Source of the DNA: a virus
Length of the DNA: 43,098 nt
Direction: 5' to 3' (one strand)
IMG/VR virus record: IMGVR_UViG_3300037264_000808
Location: 1 to 43,098 of that record
The notes below the pieces were generated by a model. It did no database searches. It saw nothing but the letters and a program-made list of their open reading frames with translations, and was not told the origin of the DNA. The stretch's first letter is position 1; each line of letters starts with the position of its first letter. A program made the translations under genes and the position numbers. This document shows positions 1 through 8,700 of this stretch, in pieces.

Positions 1-93
1 ACGACTATTGTTATGACCATAGCGAGGATAAGCACAAAAACACCCTTCCCCATCTACAAGTCCAGTTACCCACCAAGGATTGACTTTTTCCAT
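1..93 (-). CDS. LAGLIDADG homing endonuclease, N-terminal fragment (runs off window)
   Basis: The first 31 residues of a gene that continues beyond the left edge. The peptide contains WVTGLVDGEGCF, the first LAGLIDADG-type motif, whose acidic residues bind the metal that cleaves DNA. Its ATG (93-91) lies three bases after the stop of the capsid gene and has no clear ribosome site of its own, so it is probably translated by coupling to the capsid gene. Free-standing homing endonucleases next to conserved virion genes are common in phages. The family call rests on the motif alone because the rest is outside the window. Confidence 0.75.
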   Translation of the reverse strand, partial: MEKVNPWWVTGLVDGEGCFCAYPRYGHNNSR

Positions 94-96
94 AAT

Positions 97-1101
97 TTAG
101 GCCGATTCTAACCGAACAATATTGACATCTGTTAATCTCCCTGTTCCCCAAATGCTGTACCACGCCAATCCATGCTCACGACCGAAGTCGGTGATGCCGT
201 TATCACGCATTTCCACAGGGAGCGAAATAGCGTTACCCACAGCATTGTCTCCGAACATAACAGCTTGATAGACCACATCAGCACCAAGGGCAGGAGTAGC
301 AACTTTGTCCAAGGCAGCGTTGTAACCCATCGTGTTGTAATTCGCAGGCGCACCAGCAATCGGACGACCGTTCGGCTGCATTGTGGTTTCAATGAAGATT
401 GTGTCTTCATATCGGCCCACTTCGCCATTGAACAGGTTTTCCGGGGCTCCATAATGTTGCGCGGAAATCCAGAAGGGATCATCACGCAGACCACGGAGCT
501 GATGAGGATGAGCGAAACAAACATAATACCCACCCGCGAGTTGAGGAGCGTCATTAGTCTTGAGACTTTCAACACCGTCTTTGATGAGCGCGGTATTGAA
601 TTTGTCGGCATTGACCATCGCATTACGATTGGCTTTTGCGTTGGCATACACGACGTTCGTGCAGCCGATGTAGCTGTCACGAAGTTCAGCATCCAGCACT
701 TTCGCCATGTCAAAGCCCAACAGTTTAGCTGCAGAGGCCATAACATCGTCGAAGCTCACATGCAGGAGAAGTTCGGAAACGCTGATAGCGTTACCTTTTT
801 CAGCCACAGTGATAGGAATTTGCTGACCAGTGAGAGGCTGAGTCGTCATCCGAGTACCTTCAACCAGCGTTCCGCCAGGAACGAGATTGTTGTACCGGAG
901 CATATTGACAGTCAAGCCAGGAGTCACCCCAAGTTCGAGTTTCTTAACAGCGAACTGGTCATATTTCAGGACCGGTTGAGCCCAAAACATGATTTCTTTC
1001 GAGTAAACGAGCATGATCGCTTGGGATAGCTGATAGCCACCACCAGCCGCACCGGCTGCGGTTGCAGCGGTCATGTTCTGTTGAACGTATTGATAAGGCA
1101 T
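97..1101 (-). CDS. Major capsid protein, N4-gp56 family
   Basis: 334 residues, the usual size for a HK97-fold major capsid protein. The pattern fits the N4-gp56 capsid family: an early E-L-G-V-T-P block, a LVEGTR segment in the first third, a central HPHQLRGLRDDPFW stretch, then FNGEVGRYEDTIFIETT. The gene ends the order terminase, portal, scaffold, capsid, as expected for a head module. A ribosome site (GGAGGA) precedes the ATG, and a hairpin at 1121-1139 lies just upstream. A LAGLIDADG endonuclease gene follows at once. I am confident it is the capsid protein and slightly less sure of the exact family. Confidence 0.9.
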   Translation of the reverse strand: MPYQYVQQNMTAATAAGAAGGGYQLSQAIMLVYSKEIMFWAQPVLKYDQFAVKKLELGVTPGLTVNMLRYNNLVPGGTLVEGTRMTTQPLTGQQIPITVAEKGNAISVSELLLHVSFDDVMASAAKLLGFDMAKVLDAELRDSYIGCTNVVYANAKANRNAMVNADKFNTALIKDGVESLKTNDAPQLAGGYYVCFAHPHQLRGLRDDPFWISAQHYGAPENLFNGEVGRYEDTIFIETTMQPNGRPIAGAPANYNTMGYNAALDKVATPALGADVVYQAVMFGDNAVGNAISLPVEMRDNGITDFGREHGLAWYSIWGTGRLTDVNIVRLESA

Positions 1102-1120
1102 GATTCATTCCTCCATTATT

Positions 1121-1139
1121 GGATTATTTTCAATAACCC
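1121..1139 (-). promoter_or_regulatory. Hairpin upstream of the capsid gene
   Basis: On the minus strand an eight-pair stem (GGGTTATT with AATAATCC, one G-U pair) encloses the loop GAA. It lies between the scaffold gene stop and the capsid ribosome site. There is no T tract, so it could be an mRNA-processing or stability element for the abundant capsid message rather than a terminator. This is inference from the fold. Confidence 0.4.
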
Positions 1140-1141
1140 GC

Positions 1142-1909
1142 TTAACGAGGACCTCTGCGGAAGAAATCCTTCATTTGAGCGTCAATCTGACGCCGGATTC
1201 CTTGCCTCTCTTTGGCCCACTGTTCTACGGGCATATTGGCGATCATCTCTGCGGTTAATTCTTCCGCATTCTGACGACCACTTACTGCGTCTGATGGAGG
1301 AGTCCCTCCCACTGGAGGTACGGAGGTTTCTTTCATGTTTTGTTTTAGGGATGCTTTTACACTTGCTCTGATTTCTATGTATCGCTGTTTTGAAGCGATG
1401 ATGGCTGCGTCGATTTCGGCTTCAGATTCCCCGAAAACCAATTCTGGGATAAGTTCTCCACCTGATTCTGCAATCTTTCGTGTCCTATAGGCGTCTAATT
1501 GGGCGATAGTAATTGCTTTCTGAGACTCTTCTTGCATTGTCGTTAACTGTGCCTGAAGTACTGCATTTTGTCGTGTTATTTCTTGCATCTGTTTTTGTAT
1601 TAGTTGAGTTTCAGTCAATTTTGCTTCACCCTTTTTCTTCTCGTCTTCTTGTACTGAAGAAAGCTGATTTACCAGCAATTCATTTTGCTTCTGCAACTGC
1701 TCGACAGACTTCTTGAGATGGTCGATCTGCGGATAGAGTTTTGATTTCTCTTCCTTACGGACCTTTTCCAGCAGCTCTTTAACATCCGTTTTGCTGGCTC
1801 CACCATTCTCACCACCGATGTGCAATCCATCTTTCACATCATCCGGGTTGGTGTTCTTTGCAGCCCCACCCGTCATGTCCTCTTTATTCTCTTCCATTTT
1901 TGTTGTCAT
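1142..1909 (-). CDS. Putative capsid scaffold (assembly) protein
   Basis: 255 residues, strongly charged. A long alpha-helical coiled-coil region rich in K, E and Q fills roughly residues 45-135 and the C-terminus is basic (FFRRGPR). Scaffolds are typically helical, charged and encoded directly before the capsid gene, as here, so the role is inferred from position and composition rather than from a signature. The start at 1909 is chosen because AAGGAGA sits about seven bases upstream. An in-frame ATG at 1939 would overlap the preceding gene and has a poor ribosome site. No protease-like motif was seen. Confidence 0.65.
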   Translation of the reverse strand: MTTKMEENKEDMTGGAAKNTNPDDVKDGLHIGGENGGASKTDVKELLEKVRKEEKSKLYPQIDHLKKSVEQLQKQNELLVNQLSSVQEDEKKKGEAKLTETQLIQKQMQEITRQNAVLQAQLTTMQEESQKAITIAQLDAYRTRKIAESGGELIPELVFGESEAEIDAAIIASKQRYIEIRASVKASLKQNMKETSVPPVGGTPPSDAVSGRQNAEELTAEMIANMPVEQWAKERQGIRRQIDAQMKDFFRRGPR

Positions 1910-1931
1910 GTCTATCTCCTTTGTCTTTGTT

Positions 1932-2447
1932 TTAGTCATTCTCTGACCTGTAGCCAGGGAAAGGCCCAACATCTGGTGCTTCTCCCTCACCACCTAAATT
2001 CATGGGCTGTTGAGAAAGCTCTTCAACAGTCTTTTGCCACTTCTCTTCACCTGTCATCTGTGAAGATTTCTTTTTACTGATTCCCTTCATAATATATGGA
2101 TACCCACCTATTTTTCTCTTATCTGTCTTTATGGCCCAAAAAATTCGCGCCATGATAAAAGAATGAGTCTCTCCATGCTGATGACAATGAGCCCACAACT
2201 TCTCGGAAGACCTCCTTCCAGAGTGTCCTCCTGTTACTTCAAACTCGTAAGGGTCGATATCTCTATGCCCACCAATTCCACCGATGTCCATATAAGCTAT
2301 CGAAGCTGCTACTCCTTCTTCTCCGCATTGCATTAAGATTTCTCGAATCCCTGCCTGCGATGTAGACCCTTCTTTGATGACGCTCGCTCTTGCACTTACT
2401 ATTTGCGCTATCGTCTTTAACCCGCCCTGAATCCTTAGGTCCGGCAT
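1932..2447 (-). CDS. Head-module protein of unknown function
   Basis: 171 residues between the portal and scaffold genes, starting four bases after the portal stop. It begins with a helix rich in A, I and V. A glycine-rich segment (MDIGGIGGHRDIDPYEFEV) and a His/Cys cluster (AHCHQHGETH) follow, with a lysine-rich C-terminal part. Its place suggests a minor head or head-completion protein, but I recognise no family motif. The clustered histidines and cysteine could bind metal; nothing else supports that. Confidence 0.6.
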   Translation of the reverse strand: MPDLRIQGGLKTIAQIVSARASVIKEGSTSQAGIREILMQCGEEGVAASIAYMDIGGIGGHRDIDPYEFEVTGGHSGRRSSEKLWAHCHQHGETHSFIMARIFWAIKTDKRKIGGYPYIMKGISKKKSSQMTGEEKWQKTVEELSQQPMNLGGEGEAPDVGPFPGYRSEND

Positions 2448-2450
2448 ATC

Positions 2451-4019
2451 TTACCATCCCGGGTCAGTTCTCACTATCGAGGTTAAATCACTCTGTACCG
2501 CACCTCTGGGCGTCATTGTCTCTTTATTCAAAAACCCGCCAGCATTAGTCGCAGTCGCAGCAGTCATCCCCGACGGTGCTTGAACTGAATTCGATATATT
2601 TCTTGCCACATCTGATTTCACATCTTCGTTATCATCTGGAACATCCCCCGCACCTTGCGGTGGAGGCATTGTAGCAGCTTGTGGCTGCATATACGGTATC
2701 CACTGCATAATGTGTTCCAGCGTTTTATCAATATCATTATCTCCCAGCATTTCCAAAGCCATAGGAGGCGTAACCAATGGGAATGGAAGTTGCATTCTCT
2801 GGGTTATTTCTTGAAGCAAAATTAATCGGTCTTTCGGCAATGGGTCTGGAAAAGTAACTTGTGTCTCTAAAGCATTTTCGTTATTGCATTCTTCTTCAAA
2901 ATTAACTCCGTTTTTAATCCCATAAATCGTCAAAGCCATCTTATTAATCTTCGAAATCCCTGTTCCGAACGTCAGCATCTTTACTGCGCGTTGTTCCATC
3001 AAGGGCTGATATTGGACATGAAGCGCAACACCCGATGTATTCGAAACAGCTTGCTGCTTTCCTAACGTTGCTTCTGGCACCTGAGTTAATTCGTGCATTG
3101 ACTCTTTTAACATGCGCAGATATTCGACAGATGCATTCAAATCCGACTGCATCTGCAAGTTTTCTACTTTGGCGTCTTTGGGGAGTCCTGACCATAATTT
3201 GTTTGCTCCCTTCTCCAGCGATGTAGCCTTCGCGCCATAAACAACCGTAATCGGTGCTTGATGGTAATTAATAATATCTGAGATGTTCGTAGACTTCTCG
3301 TTATACTCGCGATTAAGGCCGATAAAATCATTAAGATCAGAGAGCCCATAAGTACCACCAGCAATAGGACGGTTCTTAATGTGAACAATCGGAATGAATC
3401 CCAAACCGTTATCCCACTCATAGCGTGTATCTCCGTCGAGAATAATAAATTTATCCCCAGTCAGAATTTCTGTGTATTTTCTGCGGGTTTTTTGACCCTT
3501 CAAGGTAGGAACTTCATACATATAAGAAATGCGGAAAGAGGTCATGACATCTTTATTATGCGGATGCCATTCAGGAAAGCAATGAGATGAATCCAAGATA
3601 ATCATTCGGACTCGTCCTTTCTTCAGCAAATTAAATTCATTGGGGTCTTCCCAACCCACCTTCACAAATGTGTCCCCAGAAACAGCACCCATTTGGCCGG
3701 CTTCCATTCCCCATAAAACTTGGTTGTTATCTTTCCATATCGTTTTCAGCGCGGGATTAATTATTTGTCGAGTTCTCTCATCTTTAATTACCCAATTGAA
3801 ACCCTTCCCAAAAAGAAAAGACACAGACTTATCCACAAATGCCCTTGCATAATTAAAGGTCATCTGAGGTTCGCCTTCTTCTCTCTTCCAGGCCCACTGA
3901 CGGCCTAAATAAAATTGCCAATAAGTTGAATAGCGTAATACGCGCTGTCGGTCTGTCTCGGACATCTCCAGACCGAGTGGGCCCTTATCAACCTCCTGGC
4001 TTGTTTTATTAAAAAGCAC
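2451..4019 (-). CDS. Portal protein
   Basis: 522 residues, a normal portal length. The N-terminal half has the features of SPP1-type or related portals: a short helical start, a WQFYLGRQWAW segment, NYARAFVDKSVSFLFGKGF near residues 55-75, and a helical HELTQVPEATLGK stretch near residue 315, where portal proteins carry their stem region. Portals form the dodecameric channel at one capsid vertex, through which terminase packages DNA. The gene lies downstream of terminase and upstream of scaffold and capsid genes, the standard order. The C-terminal about 90 residues are Pro/Ala-rich and probably disordered. Confidence 0.88.
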   Translation of the reverse strand: MLFNKTSQEVDKGPLGLEMSETDRQRVLRYSTYWQFYLGRQWAWKREEGEPQMTFNYARAFVDKSVSFLFGKGFNWVIKDERTRQIINPALKTIWKDNNQVLWGMEAGQMGAVSGDTFVKVGWEDPNEFNLLKKGRVRMIILDSSHCFPEWHPHNKDVMTSFRISYMYEVPTLKGQKTRRKYTEILTGDKFIILDGDTRYEWDNGLGFIPIVHIKNRPIAGGTYGLSDLNDFIGLNREYNEKSTNISDIINYHQAPITVVYGAKATSLEKGANKLWSGLPKDAKVENLQMQSDLNASVEYLRMLKESMHELTQVPEATLGKQQAVSNTSGVALHVQYQPLMEQRAVKMLTFGTGISKINKMALTIYGIKNGVNFEEECNNENALETQVTFPDPLPKDRLILLQEITQRMQLPFPLVTPPMALEMLGDNDIDKTLEHIMQWIPYMQPQAATMPPPQGAGDVPDDNEDVKSDVARNISNSVQAPSGMTAATATNAGGFLNKETMTPRGAVQSDLTSIVRTDPGW

Positions 4020-4033
4020 TTAGTTTCCCCTTT

Positions 4034-4228
4034 TCAATCCCACCAACCAAGTTTTCCGTGTTCTCTGGCATCTTGCTCGATACCCTCGAAATACTTTTTT
4101 GTGCTGGTGAAATGAGTCGGCTTTTTAGCCTCAGCAATTTTTCTCAGTTGTCCAAAAGATTTTTTCTTTCCAGACAATGATTTAACAAGACCAGTTTTTC
4201 TTAATTTTCGAAATATCCCTTCCGGCAT
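4034..4228 (-). CDS. Small basic protein of unknown function
   Basis: 64 residues, rich in lysine and arginine in its first half (RKLRKTGLVKSLSGKKK) and ending in GWWD. It lies just before the portal gene. No family was recognised. A role in the head, or binding to DNA, is conceivable from charge and position only. Confidence 0.5.
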   Translation of the reverse strand: MPEGIFRKLRKTGLVKSLSGKKKSFGQLRKIAEAKKPTHFTSTKKYFEGIEQDAREHGKLGWWD

Positions 4229-4256
4229 AAATGCTCCTTCTGACCAAAAGAATATT

Positions 4257-4286
4257 AGAGGGATGGGAATTAACTCCCACCCCTCT
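4257..4286 (-). terminator. Strong hairpin, likely partial terminator
   Basis: A twelve-pair stem (AGAGGGGTGGGA with TCCCATCCCTCT on the minus strand) and a six-base loop follow the gene at 4322-4735. The one odd pair is G-U in minus-strand RNA but would be an A-C mismatch in plus-strand RNA, so the fold belongs to the minus-strand transcript. Only a loose T-rich stretch (AATATTCTTTT) follows, so termination may be partial, letting head genes further on be read. Confidence 0.6.
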
Positions 4287-4321
4287 ATCTATTCAAAGGG
4301 TCAATTTTAATATCACGAGAT

Positions 4322-4735
4322 TTAGACCTTCGGGGCTCTTTTCAATAGGCCCTTCATTCTTGCAACTCCCGCAGCGATTTTAGGGGAATATTTTGACTTC
4401 ATCGCAGCACCTTTGGCCATTCCCTTCGCTAAACCAGCTTTCATAAAGGCGCGTGATTTCGGATGGAGGTAAGCAGCTGTTCCAGCAGCTCCAGCTACCC
4501 CAACCGCAGTCGCGGTCTTAGGATGTTTTCTGGCGAATTTATATGCCCCATAACCTGCAGCTCCAGCACCAGCACCAGCAAGTGCATATTTGCCAGCTTT
4601 ACGAACTCCAGGTTTAGACGCAAAAGTTTTGGCAGAAGAGCCGAGTTTCTTTGCTCCACTCACCATCTTGCTTCCAATGACTTTTGCTTTTTTAACTGTG
4701 CGCCGAAATCCGGCGTTACTCTTTCTTATTGCCAT
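4322..4735 (-). CDS. Lys/Ala/Gly-rich basic protein with a hydrophobic centre
   Basis: 137 residues. Strongly basic arms (many K and R, with SGAKKLGSSAKTF-like repeats) flank two Ala/Gly-rich hydrophobic stretches near residues 50-65 and 75-90. The composition fits an internal virion protein, a DNA-condensing protein or a small membrane-active peptide ejected with DNA. None of these can be chosen from sequence alone. A hairpin terminator follows the gene. Confidence 0.55.
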   Translation of the reverse strand: MAIRKSNAGFRRTVKKAKVIGSKMVSGAKKLGSSAKTFASKPGVRKAGKYALAGAGAGAAGYGAYKFARKHPKTATAVGVAGAAGTAAYLHPKSRAFMKAGLAKGMAKGAAMKSKYSPKIAAGVARMKGLLKRAPKV

Positions 4736-4739
4736 CTTA

Positions 4740-4934
4740 TTATTCCTCCTCGTGTAATGGTTTTGACCCTACTTTTATTGCCTTTAAGACCAGCTCATCT
4801 TCCGTAATGATGTTCTTCTCCATCAGTATTTCGACAAGCGCATTCAATAAAGCGGTATGAACATTGACAACATGTTCCGTCGTCTCAACGACCGGTTTTT
4901 CATCTTTCTGTAACTTAATCTGTGGGATTTCCAT
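4740..4934 (-). CDS. Small acidic helical protein
   Basis: 64 residues. The core HTALLNALVEILMEKNIITEDEL is a helix followed by the short I-T-E-D-E-L turn, a small module seen in many phage and bacterial proteins. A similar segment (ALTEALVANGVLSEEDI) occurs in the protein at 14095-14502, so two proteins in this head module share it. Function unknown; it may mediate protein contacts. Confidence 0.55.
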   Translation of the reverse strand: MEIPQIKLQKDEKPVVETTEHVVNVHTALLNALVEILMEKNIITEDELVLKAIKVGSKPLHEEE

Positions 4935-4938
4935 TTTA

Positions 4939-5898
4939 TTAACCTCTCTTTTTTAACGGCCCAATAATTCGAAGCTTCGAAGCTGGAGTATCGTAAACAA
5001 CGGGACCTGATGCATACCGTTCTTTGATATATTCATCAAAGACATCCCGCTTTAATTTCGTATGGAGTCTCTTGATAACATTATCACTATCCCGAGCTTC
5101 CAATTCATCACTCTTCGCTTCCTTATAAAGTTGCTGTTCCGCGAGTCTTTGACTTCCTACTTTATCGGCCAAATCAAGAATTTCTTTACGAATGCGAGCT
5201 TTTTCCACAACCTTCGATAATTGATCTCCAGACAATTCTTCACCAAACACAGCATAAGCTTTTGGTCCGGTATGAATATCCTCTTTTGATAAATATTCAG
5301 AATATTTTGGATGATGAATTCTACCCAATGTCGTTTTTACATCATCCCGATATTTTTGAAGCTTTTCATTTAGAGTTCTTACTTCAGATTTAATTCTTTC
5401 TTGGCCAGATTTGTCATATGTTTCCCTTAAATCTGTTTCAAGTCCTTCCTTGGCATAGGTAAGTTTTTGAATTTCTCCGGCTAATTTTCCCAAAATTTTC
5501 TCTTCTCCAGAATAAGAAGTCTGCTTATAATACTCTTTGCTATTCCGAATATGTTGAGCCACATTTGCTGCGGAAACAGCCACATTTCCCAAAGCCAATG
5601 CAGTCGCGATATGACCCAAAGGACCCACTTTCGGCATCACAGCATGAGTCGCTAAAGTATTCCCCATTACATCTGAGAAATGCTTGACCCCTTTATTAAC
5701 ATTCTCTTCAAATTCTTGGGCAGGAGTAGCTCCTATTTCTCTAGCACGAAATCTAAATTCAGCAGGCAATTTTTCTTCAGCGGGAAGTTCTTTTGCTTTA
5801 ACAGGAAACCGATGCCCATGCCATGTAATCCATTTCTGGGGCTCTTTTGCTCTTCCACTACCTTCTGCGAATCCACCTGTAAGTTTTCCTCTAGCCAT
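4939..5898 (-). CDS. Head-module protein of unknown function, helical
   Basis: 319 residues between terminase and the small genes before portal. The start has a tryptophan-containing motif (PQKWITWHGHRFPV). A hydrophobic Ala-rich stretch near residues 90-115 (GHIATALALGNVAVSAANVA) follows, then about 150 residues of charged helix with coiled-coil character. A minor head or packaging-associated role is plausible by position. I did not recognise a family. Confidence 0.6.
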   Translation of the reverse strand: MARGKLTGGFAEGSGRAKEPQKWITWHGHRFPVKAKELPAEEKLPAEFRFRAREIGATPAQEFEENVNKGVKHFSDVMGNTLATHAVMPKVGPLGHIATALALGNVAVSAANVAQHIRNSKEYYKQTSYSGEEKILGKLAGEIQKLTYAKEGLETDLRETYDKSGQERIKSEVRTLNEKLQKYRDDVKTTLGRIHHPKYSEYLSKEDIHTGPKAYAVFGEELSGDQLSKVVEKARIRKEILDLADKVGSQRLAEQQLYKEAKSDELEARDSDNVIKRLHTKLKRDVFDEYIKERYASGPVVYDTPASKLRIIGPLKKRG

Positions 5899-5916
5899 AA
5901 ATTATTTCACTCTCCT

Positions 5917-7428
5917 TTAACGACCATATGCCCCTGCGCTCATTTCCATCACCGGGATATCTTCTTCTCGAACAGCCCAGTTCGCTAATGCAGCACTATC
6001 GGGAAAATCGTCATGGGCATCTTTCTCGTCAGGATGAGCGCATACCAAATATTCTCCTTCATAGCGTTTTTCTAAATCCATCATCTGCTGAACAAACATT
6101 CTTTGGCGTCGTAATTTCTGCGCATTTCCAGTATTTGGAAATCGAACCCGTTCTCCGTACAAATCGTTCAAGAAATATTTATACAAATCAGATTTACTCG
6201 GGCGGGAGAATTTATAGGGAATGACATGAATACTGGGAAGAGAAGCAGTTAATCTATCTGCGATAGGATCACCAACACCAGTTGAATCTACGCACATCTT
6301 TTCGACATTATAATTAGCGAGAAAATCTCGAATCTGATAGAACTGACTTTCATAATCATCTCCGTACAATTCTAACCAGTTCAAAATTCTCTTGTAATAA
6401 AATCCCTCTGCAGTTACATGGTTATAATCTACTTCCATAATTGTCAGAACAGTTGAGTCAGTCGCTTTTGCTAAATCGAGTCCAGCTACTTGTTTACTAT
6501 TTCTGCGAACATCCACTATATCATACGTTTTTCCGCTGTAATCTTTGCCAAGTCTTTCCAATAAATCTGGAGCCATTGCCATTCCGCGTTCAAGAATCCA
6601 GTGCAAACGATAGCTCATGCGGAATTCATCCGAGTCATATCCCAGACGGTTCATTTCTTTTTCAATGTATTTTGCATAGAGGGGATTGTACTTCTGGGCT
6701 ATCTGATAATCATATTCGAAATGATTCTTTTTATTCTCGGAAAGAAGTCTCTTTTTATTTCGTTGAATCGCGTCGTAAAAATCTCCTTTTCGCGTCCAAG
6801 GAGTTCCGATTTTTACAATCGTCGCGTTAGTAGAAGCACCCATCGGATGAATGGATTTCCGCAATTTCGAGTTCGATATCTCTTGACTCTCTTCACAAAT
6901 AATTAAATGAAAAGTCTTTGATTCGATATGAGAATTATCTGACGCGCTCATACACATAATCATTGACCCATTATTTAATGCCACACAATTCCCATTATTA
7001 GAATCGAATCGGACTGACATCTGAGGGATAGAGAAGATTTGTTTGGCGAGTTCTGAATTCATCCGACCACGAACGCGGTCAAATGTCGTTTGTGATTGCT
7101 CTAAAATGGGAGCAAAAATACCAATCCACAAACCATTCTTGAATCGTCTCATGCGCTTATCAGGCTCGTATTGGGGAAGTCGCGCCATAAATGGGAGGAT
7201 AACAGCCATCCCTCCCGCAATCACAGATATCGCTTCCGTCTTCCCACTCTGCCGACTGAATAGCGCAGTAATTTCTTCACCATCATTTTGCACTATGCTC
7301 TCGATAACCCTATTGGCGAATTGAATCTGATAGGGATGAAATTTAATCCCTGAATAGGATTCGCAGAATTGCAAAACCTGATTCGTTATCTCTTTTAATG
7401 GGACCGGATTAAATGTCACTGTCGGCAT
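5917..7428 (-). CDS. terL: Terminase large subunit
   Basis: 503 residues; the packaging motor and headful or site-specific nuclease. The ATPase half has Walker A SRQSGKT (about residues 58-64) and Walker B LIICEE (175-180), with the catalytic glutamate after it. The RNase H-fold nuclease half shows GLDLA (D318), VDSTGVGD (D381) and HDDFPDS (about 472-478), which supply its metal-binding acids. The start ATG overlaps the end of a small gene by 20 bases. No small terminase subunit was recognised nearby; the two small genes just upstream are candidates only by position. Confidence 0.95.
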   Translation of the reverse strand: MPTVTFNPVPLKEITNQVLQFCESYSGIKFHPYQIQFANRVIESIVQNDGEEITALFSRQSGKTEAISVIAGGMAVILPFMARLPQYEPDKRMRRFKNGLWIGIFAPILEQSQTTFDRVRGRMNSELAKQIFSIPQMSVRFDSNNGNCVALNNGSMIMCMSASDNSHIESKTFHLIICEESQEISNSKLRKSIHPMGASTNATIVKIGTPWTRKGDFYDAIQRNKKRLLSENKKNHFEYDYQIAQKYNPLYAKYIEKEMNRLGYDSDEFRMSYRLHWILERGMAMAPDLLERLGKDYSGKTYDIVDVRRNSKQVAGLDLAKATDSTVLTIMEVDYNHVTAEGFYYKRILNWLELYGDDYESQFYQIRDFLANYNVEKMCVDSTGVGDPIADRLTASLPSIHVIPYKFSRPSKSDLYKYFLNDLYGERVRFPNTGNAQKLRRQRMFVQQMMDLEKRYEGEYLVCAHPDEKDAHDDFPDSAALANWAVREEDIPVMEMSAGAYGR

Positions 7429-7588
7429 CTTTTTCCTCTTTCTTCGGCTGTTCTTTTATCAATGGAATTATCAACGGCATAACAGGCTCCCCTTCATCTT
7501 GCATGTATCTCTTCTGATCTGGCAGATTCTTCGGGGTGACATCTATTTTCAATCCACTATGACGACCTGGATTATGCCATTCGCTCAC
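7409..7588 (-). CDS. Small protein before terminase, GTG start
   Basis: 59 residues, starting at GTG 7588 with GAGGTGG about five bases upstream and ending 20 bases inside the terminase gene in another frame. The protein starts with a W-H-N-P-G-R-H-S-G motif, has a hydrophobic PVMPLIIPLI patch and ends with a charged tail (KKEEKDADSD). It fills the space between terminase and the gene at 7590. Function unknown. It is short for a terminase small subunit, though the position fits. Confidence 0.6.
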   Translation of the reverse strand: MSEWHNPGRHSGLKIDVTPKNLPDQKRYMQDEGEPVMPLIIPLIKEQPKKEEKDADSDI

Positions 7589-7589
7589 A

Positions 7590-7781
7590 CTACCACCTCG
7601 TTCCTTGTCCCCTTCCAGGGACGCGGATATTCTCGTGAGTCACATTCTCCCTCTTCAGATCATCCCACGTTAATGTGGGAAAATCCCTATGTCGCATCCA
7701 TCGTTTGAATTTTTCACGACGTTTGCTCATAGGTCGAAGTGGCTCTTTTTGAAGAGCTAAATCGACAGGAGAATGATCCAT
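7590..7781 (-). CDS. Small basic protein of unknown function
   Basis: 63 residues, basic and rich in R and W (KRREKFKRWMRHRDFPTLTWDDL). Its ATG directly follows the TAA of the preceding gene. A DNA-binding role, even as a reduced terminase small subunit, would fit charge and place but has no motif support. Confidence 0.55.
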   Translation of the reverse strand: MDHSPVDLALQKEPLRPMSKRREKFKRWMRHRDFPTLTWDDLKRENVTHENIRVPGRGQGTRW

Positions 7782-8360
7782 TTATCCCTGGCGTCTAGAA
7801 ACAGTGCTTTTGAACTGACCTTGCTCTTTCACGGCCAATTTATCGCTCATGTCTTCCACATTGCGGGGATTCGTTCCATCACCTGTGAATTTATCTTCAG
7901 TGATGCTCTCAAAAGACCCACCAGGAATTACAGCTCGCTTCCATTGAGGATTGCCTTTATTGATAGCTTCAAAGCTCGATCCCATAACAGAAGAACTCTG
8001 AGGAGCAAGACTGCTAACAGACGGACGCAATTCGCGGTCATGAAGAGCAACCCGGAATCCATCGTCTAAAGCAACTCCGCCAGCAGCACCATTTGGGTTC
8101 ACGCCCTCATAAGAAGACAATGGAACAGTCGGGGCCACATCAACATTATCTGCTTCCCGAGTCGCATGAAGTTCTGCTCCATGATTACTATGAGCATTCC
8201 CCATATTGTCCATCTCAACCCCAGGTCCCTCTTGACGAGATAGACCTTGTGGCGGATTCCAAACAGCTGCTTTCACCGCATGACGATTTTCACCAGTCCG
8301 AGAACCAGGAATTTCGCTGGGATTTCCCACATCTTTAGGTTTCCAACCTCTCGTATCCAT
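7782..8360 (-). CDS. Hypothetical protein, low complexity
   Basis: 192 residues, hydrophilic, rich in Gly, Ser, Asn and Pro and probably mostly disordered. It has two short repeated-looking S-F-E-(A/S)-I segments near residues 128 and 150. No cysteines, membrane segments or catalytic motif were seen. It belongs to the run of small genes upstream of terminase and could be a virion-associated protein. Confidence 0.5.
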   Translation of the reverse strand: MDTRGWKPKDVGNPSEIPGSRTGENRHAVKAAVWNPPQGLSRQEGPGVEMDNMGNAHSNHGAELHATREADNVDVAPTVPLSSYEGVNPNGAAGGVALDDGFRVALHDRELRPSVSSLAPQSSSVMGSSFEAINKGNPQWKRAVIPGGSFESITEDKFTGDGTNPRNVEDMSDKLAVKEQGQFKSTVSRRQG

Positions 8361-8362
8361 AA

Positions 8363-8680
8363 TTACCTTCCTCCTTTAATTACATCTTTCGCGTTCTCGT
8401 TGATGCTGTCCGCACCTTTTTCAAAGGTCGATAACTCAGAATCACGAGTATTGTCAGAATTATTTTCTGCTTTCTTTTCTGAGAATTCCACATCCTTCAC
8501 AGCATTCGGGGAATTCACATCTATCGTCGCTCTATGGAAATTAGGAGCATTCCTATTCACATCAACAACCTTACAGGAAGTAGCGGGAGCTAATTTTCCA
8601 TAAGAGCGTTCTTCAATATCTTGACCAATCCGGTCTTTGCCGGTCATTGGGTCAAGCCCTTGCTTCATTAGTCGCTCCAT
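8363..8680 (-). CDS. Hypothetical protein
   Basis: 105 residues, polar, with the N-terminal segment KQGLDPMTGKDRIGQDI and an acidic, Asn/Ser-rich C-terminal half. It sits two bases upstream of the preceding hypothetical gene and has a GGAGGAA ribosome site. Function not recognised. Confidence 0.5.
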   Translation of the reverse strand: MERLMKQGLDPMTGKDRIGQDIEERSYGKLAPATSCKVVDVNRNAPNFHRATIDVNSPNAVKDVEFSEKKAENNSDNTRDSELSTFEKGADSINENAKDVIKGGR

Positions 8681-8700
8681 AATTTCCTCCTATCCAATTT

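Noticed and set aside
172-1029. Long plus-strand reading frame opposite the capsid gene
   Set aside because: It mirrors the capsid gene in another frame. The minus frame has clear capsid motifs and a ribosome site, and no plus-strand gene of support exists elsewhere.
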